Below, piece by piece: positions 1 through 7,849 of a DNA stretch of 13,284 nt. The notes under the pieces are model-generated. The model had not been told where the DNA came from. It was given only the letters and a program-made list of their open reading frames with translations, and did not search any database. Numbering within the stretch: position 1 is the stretch's first letter; every line of letters begins with the position of its first letter. A program made the position numbers and the translations under genes. The DNA is from Nitrospira sp. (GTDB lineage: Bacteria; Nitrospirota; Nitrospiria; Nitrospirales; Nitrospiraceae), in NCBI GenBank assembly GCA_020697375.1, contig JAJFBJ010000089.1, positions 1 to 13,284 on the forward strand. The letters are read 5' to 3'.

Positions 1-929
1 AGGCGGACCTGCTGACGGGGATTGTCGGAGAGTTCCCAACGTTACAGGGCATCATGGGTGGCGAGTACGCCAGACACGATGGCGAGTCACCGGTTGTCAG
101 CGCGGCGATCCGCGAACAGTACATGCCTCGAGCCATGGAAGGGGAGTTGCCTGAGTCGCTGGCCGGAAAAGTCTTGTCGCTTGCCGACCGGTTGGACAGC
201 ATCGCCGGCTTTTTTCTCGTCGGTTTGGTCCCGAGCGGATCAGAAGATCCCTTCGCTCTCAGGCGCCACGCCACGGCCATCGTGCGGATTCTGATCGAAA
301 GCCGACTGCGGCTGAATCTCGCGCAGGCGGTGCGGCGGGCGCAGGAGGTGTTGAGCGAACAGCAAGTCATGGCCGCGCCACAGACGGCCAAGGGCGGGGC
401 GCCCGATGTCATTGGATTTCTTTTCGAGCGCGTACGTTTTTACGGCAAGAGCGCACAACAGTTGCGAGAGGATGTCATGGAGGCCGTCCTGAAATCGGCC
501 GATTGCCATGCCATCGACATCGTGGATCTTTTCGACAAGATGAAGGCGCTGCAGCAGATCACCACGCGGGCGGAGTTCGATCCGTTGATCGTCGGATTCA
601 AACGCGCGCACCGGCTGACCGAGAAAGAACAGTGGGATCGCAAGCCGGTCGAGGCTGGTCTGTTCCAGGAGGCCGCCGAGTCCGCGTTGCATCAGATGGT
701 CCAGAGCAGTCACCAGGACTATGCCGCAGCGATGGCCGCCGGGAACTATGGGCAGGCGCTCAATGTGCTCGTTCGAATGAAGGGGCCGATCGACGATTTT
801 TTCAACGCCGTGATGGTGAATGCCGAGGATCAGGCGGTGCGCGGGAACCGCCTGTCGCTCCTGAAAGAGGTCGATGATTTGTTTGCGTCGTTCGCTGATT
901 TCTCTCAGATTGTGGTACAAGGGATCTAG
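1..929 (+). CDS. glyS: Glycyl-tRNA synthetase beta subunit, C-terminal part (5' end outside window)
   Basis: The open frame runs from base 3 (ADLLTGIVGEFPTLQGIMGG) without a start and ends at TAG 927-929, so about 308 C-terminal residues are present. The opening residues match the highly conserved GlyS segment LLTxxVxEFPxLQGxMG, followed by GKVLSLADRLDSIAGFF, also typical of bacterial GlyS. The last ~100 residues fit the DALR-type anticodon-binding domain, including NRLSLLKEVDDLFASFADFSQI near the end. In the alpha2beta2 enzyme the beta subunit supplies tRNA binding while glyQ supplies the aminoacylation site; glyQ would be expected just upstream, outside the window. The next gene follows after about 14 nt, suggesting co-transcription. 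An internal ATG at 54 is not the real start because homology continues upstream of it. Confidence 0.95.
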   Translation, partial: ADLLTGIVGEFPTLQGIMGGEYARHDGESPVVSAAIREQYMPRAMEGELPESLAGKVLSLADRLDSIAGFFLVGLVPSGSEDPFALRRHATAIVRILIESRLRLNLAQAVRRAQEVLSEQQVMAAPQTAKGGAPDVIGFLFERVRFYGKSAQQLREDVMEAVLKSADCHAIDIVDLFDKMKALQQITTRAEFDPLIVGFKRAHRLTEKEQWDRKPVEAGLFQEAAESALHQMVQSSHQDYAAAMAAGNYGQALNVLVRMKGPIDDFFNAVMVNAEDQAVRGNRLSLLKEVDDLFASFADFSQIVVQGI

Positions 930-943
930 CGAATGGTGACCCT

Positions 944-1462
944 TTGGACTCCACTTCAGCGAGCTTCCCTCAGCAGCCGTTGGCCAATGCCGAGGCTGAG
1001 CTAAGGGCGAAAAAAGTCCGGCGCTTTGCATCCGGCATCAGCGTCGTCATGATGGTGGTCTGCAACGCGGTGTTTCTCTTCGGCATCTGGGTGACCGGCG
1101 TCAACTTCGAACGCCTGGTGCGGACACCGGATATCTATGATCCCGCACAAGACATCTGTTTGCGATTGGCCTACCAGCAAGTCCCTGGCACGAACGACCC
1201 GGTGCAGTTCTGCTCGGAATGGCTCAATCTGGCCGATTCGACCGGGAAGACGCATACGTTTCAGAAAGAGACACAGATCAAAAAGAGCGCAGATGGCAAG
1301 TTCTATTTCGATTATGAACCATTCGTGGACTACCGGCTTTTTGCGGTCGGCGCATTCGTGGTGGCGATCATCGTGGGCGGCATTCGTGTCACCAGGCACG
1401 TCGTAAACCGTTATCGCATGCGGTTGGAAGCCGCCGCCCGCCGTTCGGTCCCGACTCATTGA
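944..1462 (+). CDS. Two-TM membrane protein of unknown function
   Basis: 172 aa from a TTG start at 944; the next in-frame ATG lies inside the first membrane segment, so TTG is the most plausible start although no strong Shine-Dalgarno is visible. Visible layout: Ala/Glu-rich cytoplasmic N-terminus with KKVRR before the membrane, TM1 around residues 30-52, a ~78-residue loop containing two cysteines (C72, C90) that could form a disulphide if periplasmic, TM2 around residues 131-149, then an Arg-rich cytoplasmic tail. I do not recognise the family. It sits between glyS and ppdK on the same strand with short gaps, so it probably shares their transcript. Function unknown; start uncertain. Confidence 0.7.
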   Translation: MDSTSASFPQQPLANAEAELRAKKVRRFASGISVVMMVVCNAVFLFGIWVTGVNFERLVRTPDIYDPAQDICLRLAYQQVPGTNDPVQFCSEWLNLADSTGKTHTFQKETQIKKSADGKFYFDYEPFVDYRLFAVGAFVVAIIVGGIRVTRHVVNRYRMRLEAAARRSVPTH

Positions 1463-1487
1463 CCTCATAGCAGAAGGAGAGCGTCGC

Positions 1488-4307
1488 GTGGCCAAGAAAT
1501 ACGTCTATTACTTTGGAGATGGCAAAGCCGAAGGTGCCGGCAACATGAAGGAACTGCTTGGCGGCAAGGGCGCCGGCCTGGCTGAGATGACGAATCTCAA
1601 GGTGTCCGTTCCCGCGGGCTTTACGATCTCGACCGAAGCCTGTGTCGAATACTACAAGCGCGGCAAGACCTATCCTCCCGGCATGATGGACGAAGCGTTG
1701 CAAGCCCTCAAACGCATCGAGCGGTCGATGAAGGCCGGCTTCGGCGATCCGGACAATCCCTTGCTGGTATCGGTTCGATCGGGCGCCAGAGCCTCCATGC
1801 CCGGCATGATGGATACCGTGCTGAACGTCGGGCTGACGACCAAGACCGTGCACGGGCTGGCCCTCAGGACCAAGAACGAACGGTTTGCGCAGGATAGCTA
1901 CCGGCGCTTCATCGGCATGTTCGGCAGCATCGTGATGGGGGTCAACCGCGAGCATTTCGAGGACATCCTCAAACACAAGAAGCAGGATCTTGGGGTGACG
2001 CAGGATACGCACCTGGATGCCAAGGCGCTCAAGGAACTCGTCGTCCGTTTCAAGGAGCTCGTGAAGGAGGAAACGAAACGGGATTTTCCCGACGATCCTC
2101 TCGAACAGTTACGCATGGCGATCAATGCGGTGTTTTCCTCCTGGTACGGTGCGCGCGCCGTGACGTACCGGCGGCTTTACGATATCCCGGAAACCTGGGG
2201 CACGGCTGTGAACGTGGTCGCCATGGTCTTCGGGAACATGGGAGAGACCAGCGGCACAGGCGTCGCCTTCACGCGTGATCCCGCCACCGGACAACGGATC
2301 TTCTTCGGCGAATGTTTGACGAACGCTCAGGGGGAGGATGTCGTCGCCGGCATCCGGACGCCGCTTCCCGTGAACCAGCTCGAGAAGTACATGCCGCAGG
2401 CCTACAAGGACCTCGAAACGACCTACAAAAAGCTCGAACGCCATTACCGCGACATGCTCGACCTGGAGTTCACCATCCAGGAAGGCAAGCTGTATATGCT
2501 TCAAACGCGGGTCGGAAAACGCACCGGCGTGGCAGCCGTCCGGATTGCGGTGGACATGGTGAAGGAAGGCCTCATTTCCCGAAAGGAGGCGCTCCAGCGC
2601 ATCGGGCCGGACCAGCTCTCACAGTATCTCTATCCCATTTTCGATGCCAAGGAGGAATCGCATTGCACGGCGCTCGGAAAAGGCCTTCCGGCAGGTCCAG
2701 GCGCCGCCGCGGGAAAAATCGCGTTGACGGCCGACCGTGCGGTCGATATGAAGGCCGCAGGCAATCGGGTCGTCCTCGTGCGGCAGGAAACCAGCCCGGA
2801 TGACATACATGGCATGAATGCCGCCTTGGGATTTCTCACCGCGCGCGGCGGCATGACCTCGCATGCGGCGGTGGTCGCCCGGCAGATGGGCAAGGTCTGC
2901 GTGGCCGGATGCGAGGCCATCGAGGTGCTCGATAATCAGACCGTGCGGATCGGGACCCAGACCTTTCGCGAAGGCGATTATCTGTCGGTCAATGGCTCCA
3001 CCGGCAATGTCTACGGCGGCGACATTCCCGTCGTGGAGTCCGAAGTCATTCAGGTGCTGCAGGGAAAAATGGAACCCTCCGAATCCGAGAAATACCAATT
3101 GTTCGAGACCGTCTTGAAGTGGGCAGACGGGGTGCGCCGGTTGAAAGTCCGGGCGAACGCGGACGTGCCGGATCAGGCCCGGATCGCGCGGATGTTCGGC
3201 GCCGAAGGGATCGGCCTGTGCAGGACGGAACATATGTTCTTCGCGGAAGACCGGATCCAGATCATGCAGAAGATGATTCTGGCGCGCAAACGTGAAGAAC
3301 GCGAAAAGTATCTCGATCAGTTACTGCCGCTGCAGAAGCAGGACTTCATCGGGCTCTATCGCGAGATGAAAGGCTATCCCGTCACGATTCGCCTGCTCGA
3401 TCCGCCGTTGCACGAGTTCCTGCCCAAGCGCGAAGAGCTGATGGTCGAAATCGCTCAACTTGAACTGACCAGCGGGGCGCCGTCGGTGCTCGAAGAAAAG
3501 AAGCGGCTGCTGACCAGGGTGGAGGAATTGCACGAATTCAATCCCATGCTGGGCTTGCGCGGCTGCCGGTTGGGTATCACGATGCCGGAGATCACGCGTA
3601 TGCAGGCGCGCGCCATCATCGAAGCGGCCTGTGAACTGGCGAAGGAAGGCACGAAAATCGTCCCTGAGATCATGATCCCGCTGGTCGGAATGGTGTCGGA
3701 AATGAAAGCCCAGAAGGATCTTATTCGAGAGGTTGCGACCGACACGATGAAGCGGTACAACGTGAAGCTTTCCTATCTGATCGGCACCATGATCGAGCTT
3801 CCGCGCGCTGCCGTGACCGCCGATCGGATCGCCGAGGAGGCCGAGTTCTTCTCTTTCGGAACGAACGATCTCACCCAGACGACGTTCGGATTTTCGCGCG
3901 ACGACGCGGCGAAGTTCATCGACTTCTATAAGACGGCCAACATACTCGACAGCGACCCGTTTGCCGTGCTCGACCGGGAAGGCGTCGGGTCGCTCATGCG
4001 CACCGCCATCACCGGTGGACGCAAGACCCGCCCCACGATCAAGCTGGGTATCTGCGGCGAGCATGGCGGGGACCCCAGTTCCGTGGAGTTTTGCCATATT
4101 CTTGGGCTCGATTATGTGAGCTGCTCGCCCTATCGGGTGGGCATTGCGCGATTGGCCGCTGCACAGGCGGCCCTGGCCCAAGCGGAGTCGGAGAAAGTCA
4201 AGCCGGCGAAAGCCAAGCCGGCCAAAAAACCTGTGACGCACGCATCCGCGAAATCGAAGCGCAGCAGCAAGCGTCTCACCCGCCGTCCCAAGCGTACGAA
4301 ACGGTGA
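1488..4307 (+). CDS. ppdK: Pyruvate, phosphate dikinase with basic C-terminal tail
   Basis: Interconverts pyruvate + ATP + Pi and PEP + AMP + PPi in the cytoplasm; in autotrophs it feeds gluconeogenesis from pyruvate. 939 aa from GTG 1488, preceded by AGAAGGAGA at 1472-1480. Domains: N-terminal ATP-grasp nucleotide-binding region (YYFGDGKAEG... with GGKGAGLAEM near the start), phosphohistidine swivel domain with GGMTSHAAVVAR where H459 is the phosphorylated histidine, and C-terminal TIM-barrel PEP/pyruvate domain ending in GICGEHGGDPSSVEF (C856 is the expected catalytic cysteine) and SPYRVGIARLAAAQAAL (to residue 896). The family normally stops about here. This protein continues 43 residues with KPAKAKPAKKP-like repeats and 17 Lys/Arg. 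The stop TGA overlaps the GTG start of ribD. All catalytic motifs look intact. Confidence 0.97.
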   Translation: MAKKYVYYFGDGKAEGAGNMKELLGGKGAGLAEMTNLKVSVPAGFTISTEACVEYYKRGKTYPPGMMDEALQALKRIERSMKAGFGDPDNPLLVSVRSGARASMPGMMDTVLNVGLTTKTVHGLALRTKNERFAQDSYRRFIGMFGSIVMGVNREHFEDILKHKKQDLGVTQDTHLDAKALKELVVRFKELVKEETKRDFPDDPLEQLRMAINAVFSSWYGARAVTYRRLYDIPETWGTAVNVVAMVFGNMGETSGTGVAFTRDPATGQRIFFGECLTNAQGEDVVAGIRTPLPVNQLEKYMPQAYKDLETTYKKLERHYRDMLDLEFTIQEGKLYMLQTRVGKRTGVAAVRIAVDMVKEGLISRKEALQRIGPDQLSQYLYPIFDAKEESHCTALGKGLPAGPGAAAGKIALTADRAVDMKAAGNRVVLVRQETSPDDIHGMNAALGFLTARGGMTSHAAVVARQMGKVCVAGCEAIEVLDNQTVRIGTQTFREGDYLSVNGSTGNVYGGDIPVVESEVIQVLQGKMEPSESEKYQLFETVLKWADGVRRLKVRANADVPDQARIARMFGAEGIGLCRTEHMFFAEDRIQIMQKMILARKREEREKYLDQLLPLQKQDFIGLYREMKGYPVTIRLLDPPLHEFLPKREELMVEIAQLELTSGAPSVLEEKKRLLTRVEELHEFNPMLGLRGCRLGITMPEITRMQARAIIEAACELAKEGTKIVPEIMIPLVGMVSEMKAQKDLIREVATDTMKRYNVKLSYLIGTMIELPRAAVTADRIAEEAEFFSFGTNDLTQTTFGFSRDDAAKFIDFYKTANILDSDPFAVLDREGVGSLMRTAITGGRKTRPTIKLGICGEHGGDPSSVEFCHILGLDYVSCSPYRVGIARLAAAQAALAQAESEKVKPAKAKPAKKPVTHASAKSKRSSKRLTRRPKRTKR

Positions 4308-5422
4308 AGTCGTCCGCACGCGATCTGGAATACATGACCCTTGCCCTCCGGCTCGCCGCAAAGGGCCGGGGACTCACCAGTCCCAATCCCATGGTCGGCG
4401 CCTTAGTGGTGACTCGGGGCCGGATCGTCGGGCAGGGGGCCCACCGCAAAGCCGGCGGTCCGCATGCCGAGGTGATCGCCCTGAGCCAGGCCGGCTCCCG
4501 GGCAAGAAGCGGCACGCTCTACGTGACCCTCGAACCCTGTAGCCATCTCAAAAAGCGCACCCCGCCTTGCGTCCCGCTTATCGTCAGATCCGGTATCCGT
4601 CGTGTCGTCATGGCAATGGTCGATCCCAATCCAAAGGTAAAAGGACGCGGCCTCGCACGGCTGAAGCAGGCAGGCATAGAGGTAGAGGTCGGCTGCGGCG
4701 AGGCGGAGGCTGCGCAGCTGAATGAAGCCTACGTACATTGGGTGAAAACCGGCCGCCCTTTTACGATCCTGAAGGCCGGGATGACGCTGGATGGGAAGAT
4801 TGCCACGGCGAGGGGCGAATCCAAATGGATCACCGGTGAGGCAGCCCGGATGCATGCCCATCGATTACGTTCCGCCGCCGATGCGATTTTAATCGGCATC
4901 GGCACAGTCTTGCGGGACGATCCCACGCTCACCGCCAGACTCTCAGACGACCCGCTTCGGCTTGCTGCCAGGCAGCCGCTCCGCATCGTGCTGGATAGCC
5001 GATTGCGCGTTCCCCTCAAGGCTGCGGTGCTTCAAGATCAACAGACCGCGCATACCGTAATCGTCACGACGGCGGCGGCCTCCGCCCGTAAAACCGACTT
5101 TCTGAAACGCCGGGGTATCGATGTGTTGATTCAGCCGATGGCCGGCGGGCACGTTGACTTGACGCTGTTGTGGGCGAGGCTCGGCCGGTTGGGTGTGACC
5201 AATCTGCTGGTCGAAGGCGGAAGCGACCTGAATGCGGCGGTACTCAGCCGACGGCTCGCTCAGCGGCTCATGTGTTACGTCGCACCGCTTCTCCTCGGAG
5301 GGCAGGATGCCAAGAGCCTCTTAGGCGGCCGGTCGCCGCGCCGCCTTCGGGATGCCGTTCCTCTCAAGAATCTCCGCACTGAGCCGGTGGGGCGTGATAT
5401 GCTGATCCAGGCTGACATCTAG
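4304..5422 (+). CDS. ribD: Bifunctional riboflavin deaminase-reductase RibD
   Basis: Performs the deamination and side-chain reduction that convert the GTP-cyclohydrolase product to 5-amino-6-ribitylamino-uracil phosphate. The frame is open from 4091, but that part overlaps ppdK; GTG 4304 gives 372 aa, the usual RibD length, and overlaps the ppdK stop as GTGA, implying translational coupling (ATG 4334 is the alternative). N-terminal zinc deaminase: TSPNPMVGA, GGPHAEV (H54, E56) and LEPCSHLKKRTPPC (C79, C89); the spacing between cysteines is one residue longer than in the common CSHxGRTPPC version. C-terminal NADPH reductase: AGMTLDGKIA, SKWITGEAAR, GIGTVLRDDPTLTAR and NLLVEGGSDLNAAVL. All expected motifs are present. 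A palindromic repeat begins 2 nt after the stop. Confidence 0.95.
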   Translation: MKSSARDLEYMTLALRLAAKGRGLTSPNPMVGALVVTRGRIVGQGAHRKAGGPHAEVIALSQAGSRARSGTLYVTLEPCSHLKKRTPPCVPLIVRSGIRRVVMAMVDPNPKVKGRGLARLKQAGIEVEVGCGEAEAAQLNEAYVHWVKTGRPFTILKAGMTLDGKIATARGESKWITGEAARMHAHRLRSAADAILIGIGTVLRDDPTLTARLSDDPLRLAARQPLRIVLDSRLRVPLKAAVLQDQQTAHTVIVTTAAASARKTDFLKRRGIDVLIQPMAGGHVDLTLLWARLGRLGVTNLLVEGGSDLNAAVLSRRLAQRLMCYVAPLLLGGQDAKSLLGGRSPRRLRDAVPLKNLRTEPVGRDMLIQADI

Positions 5423-5424
5423 CC

Positions 5425-5627
5425 GGATGGTGAAAAGACCCCCAGCTTTGTTCTCGCATCGCTCAGAGGCTCAACGTACGGCCATGGGAAAAGAGCCTGT
5501 CTCGACAGGCTCAGGGTGCGAGAATGCCTACGCATCGCCTCTTCGCTCGCTGCGGCCGCGCGCTGGACAAAGCGCGTCTTGGCGCGCCGGGGTTGGGCGG
5601 GTAAGAAGGGAGCCTTTTTGACCATCC
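5425..5627 (+). repeat. Interspersed palindromic repeat, copy 1 (203 bp, expanded)
   Basis: Ends form an imperfect inverted repeat: GGATGGTGAAAAG at 5425 and CTTTTTGACCATCC ending at 5627. It shares with the element at 9962-10084 the order TIR, GTTCTCGC, CAGAGGCTCA, CGTACGGC, an identical 23-bp block (5535-5557 here), GCTGGAC, and closing TIR, in the same orientation. It is longer because of two internal insertions, one of which is a perfect 9-bp-stem hairpin (5493-5512). TTCTCGCA at 5451-5458 also pairs perfectly with TGCGAGAA at 5517-5524. No protein-coding content is credible. Starting 2 nt after the ribD stop and ending in a T5 tract, it could form or shape the 3' end of the glyS-ppdK-ribD transcript; that role is inferred. 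Confidence 0.85.
5493..5512. repeat. Perfect 20-nt palindromic hairpin nested in repeat copy 1
   Basis: GAGCCTGTC (5493-5501), TC, GACAGGCTC (5504-5512): nine perfect base pairs with a minimal loop. The equivalent place in copy 2 has no such hairpin. The core resembles REP-like GACAGGCTCAGG elements that I recall as interspersed in many high-GC genomes, suggesting a second repeat type landed inside the first. Confidence 0.7.
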
Positions 5628-5711
5628 TGGCTCTCCCTGTCGTCTTCGATTTCGCACCATCGATAAGGCGGCGAAGAGTTTTCAACAGCTTGCTAGATCA
5701 TTAGGAGCGTC

Positions 5712-7037
5712 GTGCGATTTCTCTCCGGACTTGTGTCCAGGCCTCCCCGTCGTGGCCAATCCCTGCTCATGTTTCCAATCATTCTATGGACGATTCTCTC
5801 CACCTTGCCCATCCAGGCCGAGGAGGAGTCGTCCTCGCCGGACTTGGCCGCGCAGGTCTGGCAATACATCACGACAGAAGATGGTGAGCAGGCGCGCATG
5901 TTGCTGGCAGCGATCCAGGAACGGCCGGAGGCGACGGTGCAGAGCCTGCAGAATCTGCTGAAAAAAGGCCGGCCCCATAGTCTTCAACCGGTCGGTCTGC
6001 TGCCGAATGAGCAGATCGTCGTGCGAAACCAGACCTATCGATACAGCCTCTCCGTTCCTCAAAGTTATGAACCGATCAAGGATTATGCGCTCGTCGTCTG
6101 TCTACATGGCGTGGGGTTTACGGGCGAAGCCTATTTGGACCGCTGGAAGGCACGGTTGGGCGAAGGGTACATTCTCGTCTGTCCGACCTATCCCGCCGGC
6201 GCCTGGTACACGAGACGCGCGGAAGATCTGGTGCTGGCGACGGTGCAAGTTATGCAACAGCGCTATCGAATCGATCCGAACCGGATTTTCCTCACCGGCA
6301 TGTCGAACGGCGGTATCGGCGCCTGGTTGATCGGCATGCACCATGCGCCGTTGTTCGCGGGTCTCGCACCGATGGCGAGCGGGATCGACGATGTGCTGTT
6401 TCCATTTTTGGAAAATCTCCGCGCGACGCCGGTGTACATCATTCACGGGTCGCACGATCAAGTGATGCCGGTGGAACTGAGCCGCAAACTCGCCGGTGAG
6501 CTGAAGAACCTGGAATATCCCTTCGTCTATCGGGAGCATGATCGCACTCATGCGATGGCCGGCGGCCACTTCTTCCCGCGCGAGGAGCTGCCCGATCTGG
6601 TGAAGTGGTTCGATAGTCAGCGACGCCCCGCTGCCCCCAAGGAGCTGACGGTAGTGCGCGACGCCAGCCATTTGCTGCCATTTGGCTGGATACGGATCGA
6701 TGCGACGGACCTGATCGCGTCCTTTTCAGAGGAATTGATCGACAAGCGCGACGACAGCATCCGGCAGCGCAGCTATGCCAGATTAACAGCCCGGATCACG
6801 GGCCCGAACCGTATCGACGTGCAGACCGACCATGTCCGACGATACACGCTGTTCTTCAAGGAGGATCTCGTCGATCTCTCGCAGCCGGTCATCATCACCA
6901 CCAACGGGCAGACGTCTTTCGACGGGGCCGTCACTCCGCAGATCGAGACGCTGTTGCGGCAAGCACGGCTCAGACGAGACCTTGGGCAACTCTTTCCCGT
7001 TCACCTCACGCTCTCCGTGCCGCAACAACCTTCATGA
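5712..7037 (+). CDS. Secreted alpha/beta-hydrolase (esterase/depolymerase-like)
   Basis: 441 aa from GTG 5712, preceded by TAGGAGCG at 5702-5709. N-terminus has RPPRRGQ followed by a hydrophobic core (LLMFPIILWTILSTLP) and IQAEE, a likely Sec signal peptide cleaved near residue 36, so the enzyme probably acts in the periplasm or outside. Alpha/beta-hydrolase signatures: CLHGVG (oxyanion region), GMSNGG with nucleophile S198, IHGSHDQVMP with D249, and a candidate catalytic histidine at H286 (GGHFF) or H280. The arrangement resembles PHB-depolymerase/feruloyl-esterase (Esterase PHB/LpqC) proteins and the phospholipase/carboxylesterase family. About 130 C-terminal residues after the hydrolase domain have no family I recognise, nor does the ~90-residue helical N-terminal part. 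Substrate unknown. Its stop overlaps the next start (ATGA). Confidence 0.8.
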   Translation: MRFLSGLVSRPPRRGQSLLMFPIILWTILSTLPIQAEEESSSPDLAAQVWQYITTEDGEQARMLLAAIQERPEATVQSLQNLLKKGRPHSLQPVGLLPNEQIVVRNQTYRYSLSVPQSYEPIKDYALVVCLHGVGFTGEAYLDRWKARLGEGYILVCPTYPAGAWYTRRAEDLVLATVQVMQQRYRIDPNRIFLTGMSNGGIGAWLIGMHHAPLFAGLAPMASGIDDVLFPFLENLRATPVYIIHGSHDQVMPVELSRKLAGELKNLEYPFVYREHDRTHAMAGGHFFPREELPDLVKWFDSQRRPAAPKELTVVRDASHLLPFGWIRIDATDLIASFSEELIDKRDDSIRQRSYARLTARITGPNRIDVQTDHVRRYTLFFKEDLVDLSQPVIITTNGQTSFDGAVTPQIETLLRQARLRRDLGQLFPVHLTLSVPQQPS

Positions 7038-7822
7038 ACGGGCGTCGGCTGGTCCTGCGACGTTCCGATATGATCGCGCTGGCCATGCTGGTCGGATTGG
7101 TCTTGCTGTTGCTTGCGGGGCCGGCCGAATCGGACAACTGTGTCCTTCCTTCGCGCCATGCCGGGGTCACATTTCCTCTGGATCAAGTGGAATCCGCCTG
7201 GGCCTGCCGGCTCCAACCGATCGTCAACCGCTATACGACGGCCAATAAAATAGGACCGATCCGCACACCGTTACCGGAGGCGGTGTATCTGTATCTCCTG
7301 GATCATCCCGTCATGGCAGCCGCGCTGGTGAATCGCCTCGACTTCGGACTGTACAAGGCTGAGCAGCGGGAAGAACAGGAGTTTTGGATCACCGACGGTG
7401 AAGGTACCGAAGGCCTGGTCCATCCCGTTTATCAGGACCGCAGTGCGCGGATCTATTATGTGGAGGGAAGCCATGACGGGAGACTCTTGCCTCGGGTGAC
7501 GGGCAAGGCAGTGGTCTTGCTGAGCCTTCGCCCCCTGAAGGACAGCCATGGCATCGAATCGATCGACGGCACACTGGTTGCCTATCTGCGGCTCGACAAT
7601 CGGCTCTTGTCCGGCATTCTTTCGCTGCTTCGTCCGCTGATCGGCGCCGTCATACAGCGTCAGGTCGCCAAAGCCTTCGACGCTGCCGCTCGCTTGGCCT
7701 ATGCCATGCGGGAGCATCCGGAGCAAGTTCTGTTTGAGGCGACGGATCCACCGGCCTTGCCGGACGACGAGGTGGCCTTCTTGAGAGAAGCGATCGCAAA
7801 CCTGCGTACAGCAGGGAAGTGA
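7034..7822 (+). CDS. Exported or membrane-anchored protein of unknown function
   Basis: 262 aa from ATG 7034, overlapping the upstream esterase stop (7035-7037) by ATGA, which implies coupled translation and possibly a joint role. Residues 13-30 are a strong hydrophobic segment after basic MNGRRLVLRR, i.e. a signal peptide or N-terminal anchor; two cysteines follow (C36, C58). The body is soluble-looking, with alternating strands around residues 115-190 (WITDGEGTEG, RIYYVEGSHDGR, KAVVLLSLRP, LVAYLRLDN) followed by a helical, moderately hydrophobic part (190-235). The pattern is compatible with a lipid- or ligand-binding alpha/beta sandwich (START/SRPBCC-like), but this is only an impression. 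No catalytic motif recognised. Confidence 0.75.
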   Translation: MNGRRLVLRRSDMIALAMLVGLVLLLLAGPAESDNCVLPSRHAGVTFPLDQVESAWACRLQPIVNRYTTANKIGPIRTPLPEAVYLYLLDHPVMAAALVNRLDFGLYKAEQREEQEFWITDGEGTEGLVHPVYQDRSARIYYVEGSHDGRLLPRVTGKAVVLLSLRPLKDSHGIESIDGTLVAYLRLDNRLLSGILSLLRPLIGAVIQRQVAKAFDAAARLAYAMREHPEQVLFEATDPPALPDDEVAFLREAIANLRTAGK

Positions 7823-7849
7823 TCCCGACGAAATCTTAGTGAGACATTC

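Noticed and set aside
240..1031. 263-codon minus-strand open frame opposite glyS and the two-TM gene
   Set aside because: It is antisense to a clear GlyS homologue and reads as Arg/His-rich shadow sequence with no recognisable motif.
4091..4303. Upstream extension of the ribD frame into ppdK
   Set aside because: It would overlap the catalytic C-terminus of PPDK; GTG 4304 gives normal RibD length and a standard GTGA coupling.
3321..4361. 346-codon minus-strand frame opposite ppdK
   Set aside because: It lies across the conserved PEP-binding domain of PPDK; long antisense frames are expected in high-GC genes.
5427..5704. Short plus- and minus-strand frames inside repeat copy 1
   Set aside because: They are Arg/Ser-rich translations of palindromic repeat DNA without a ribosome site or homology.
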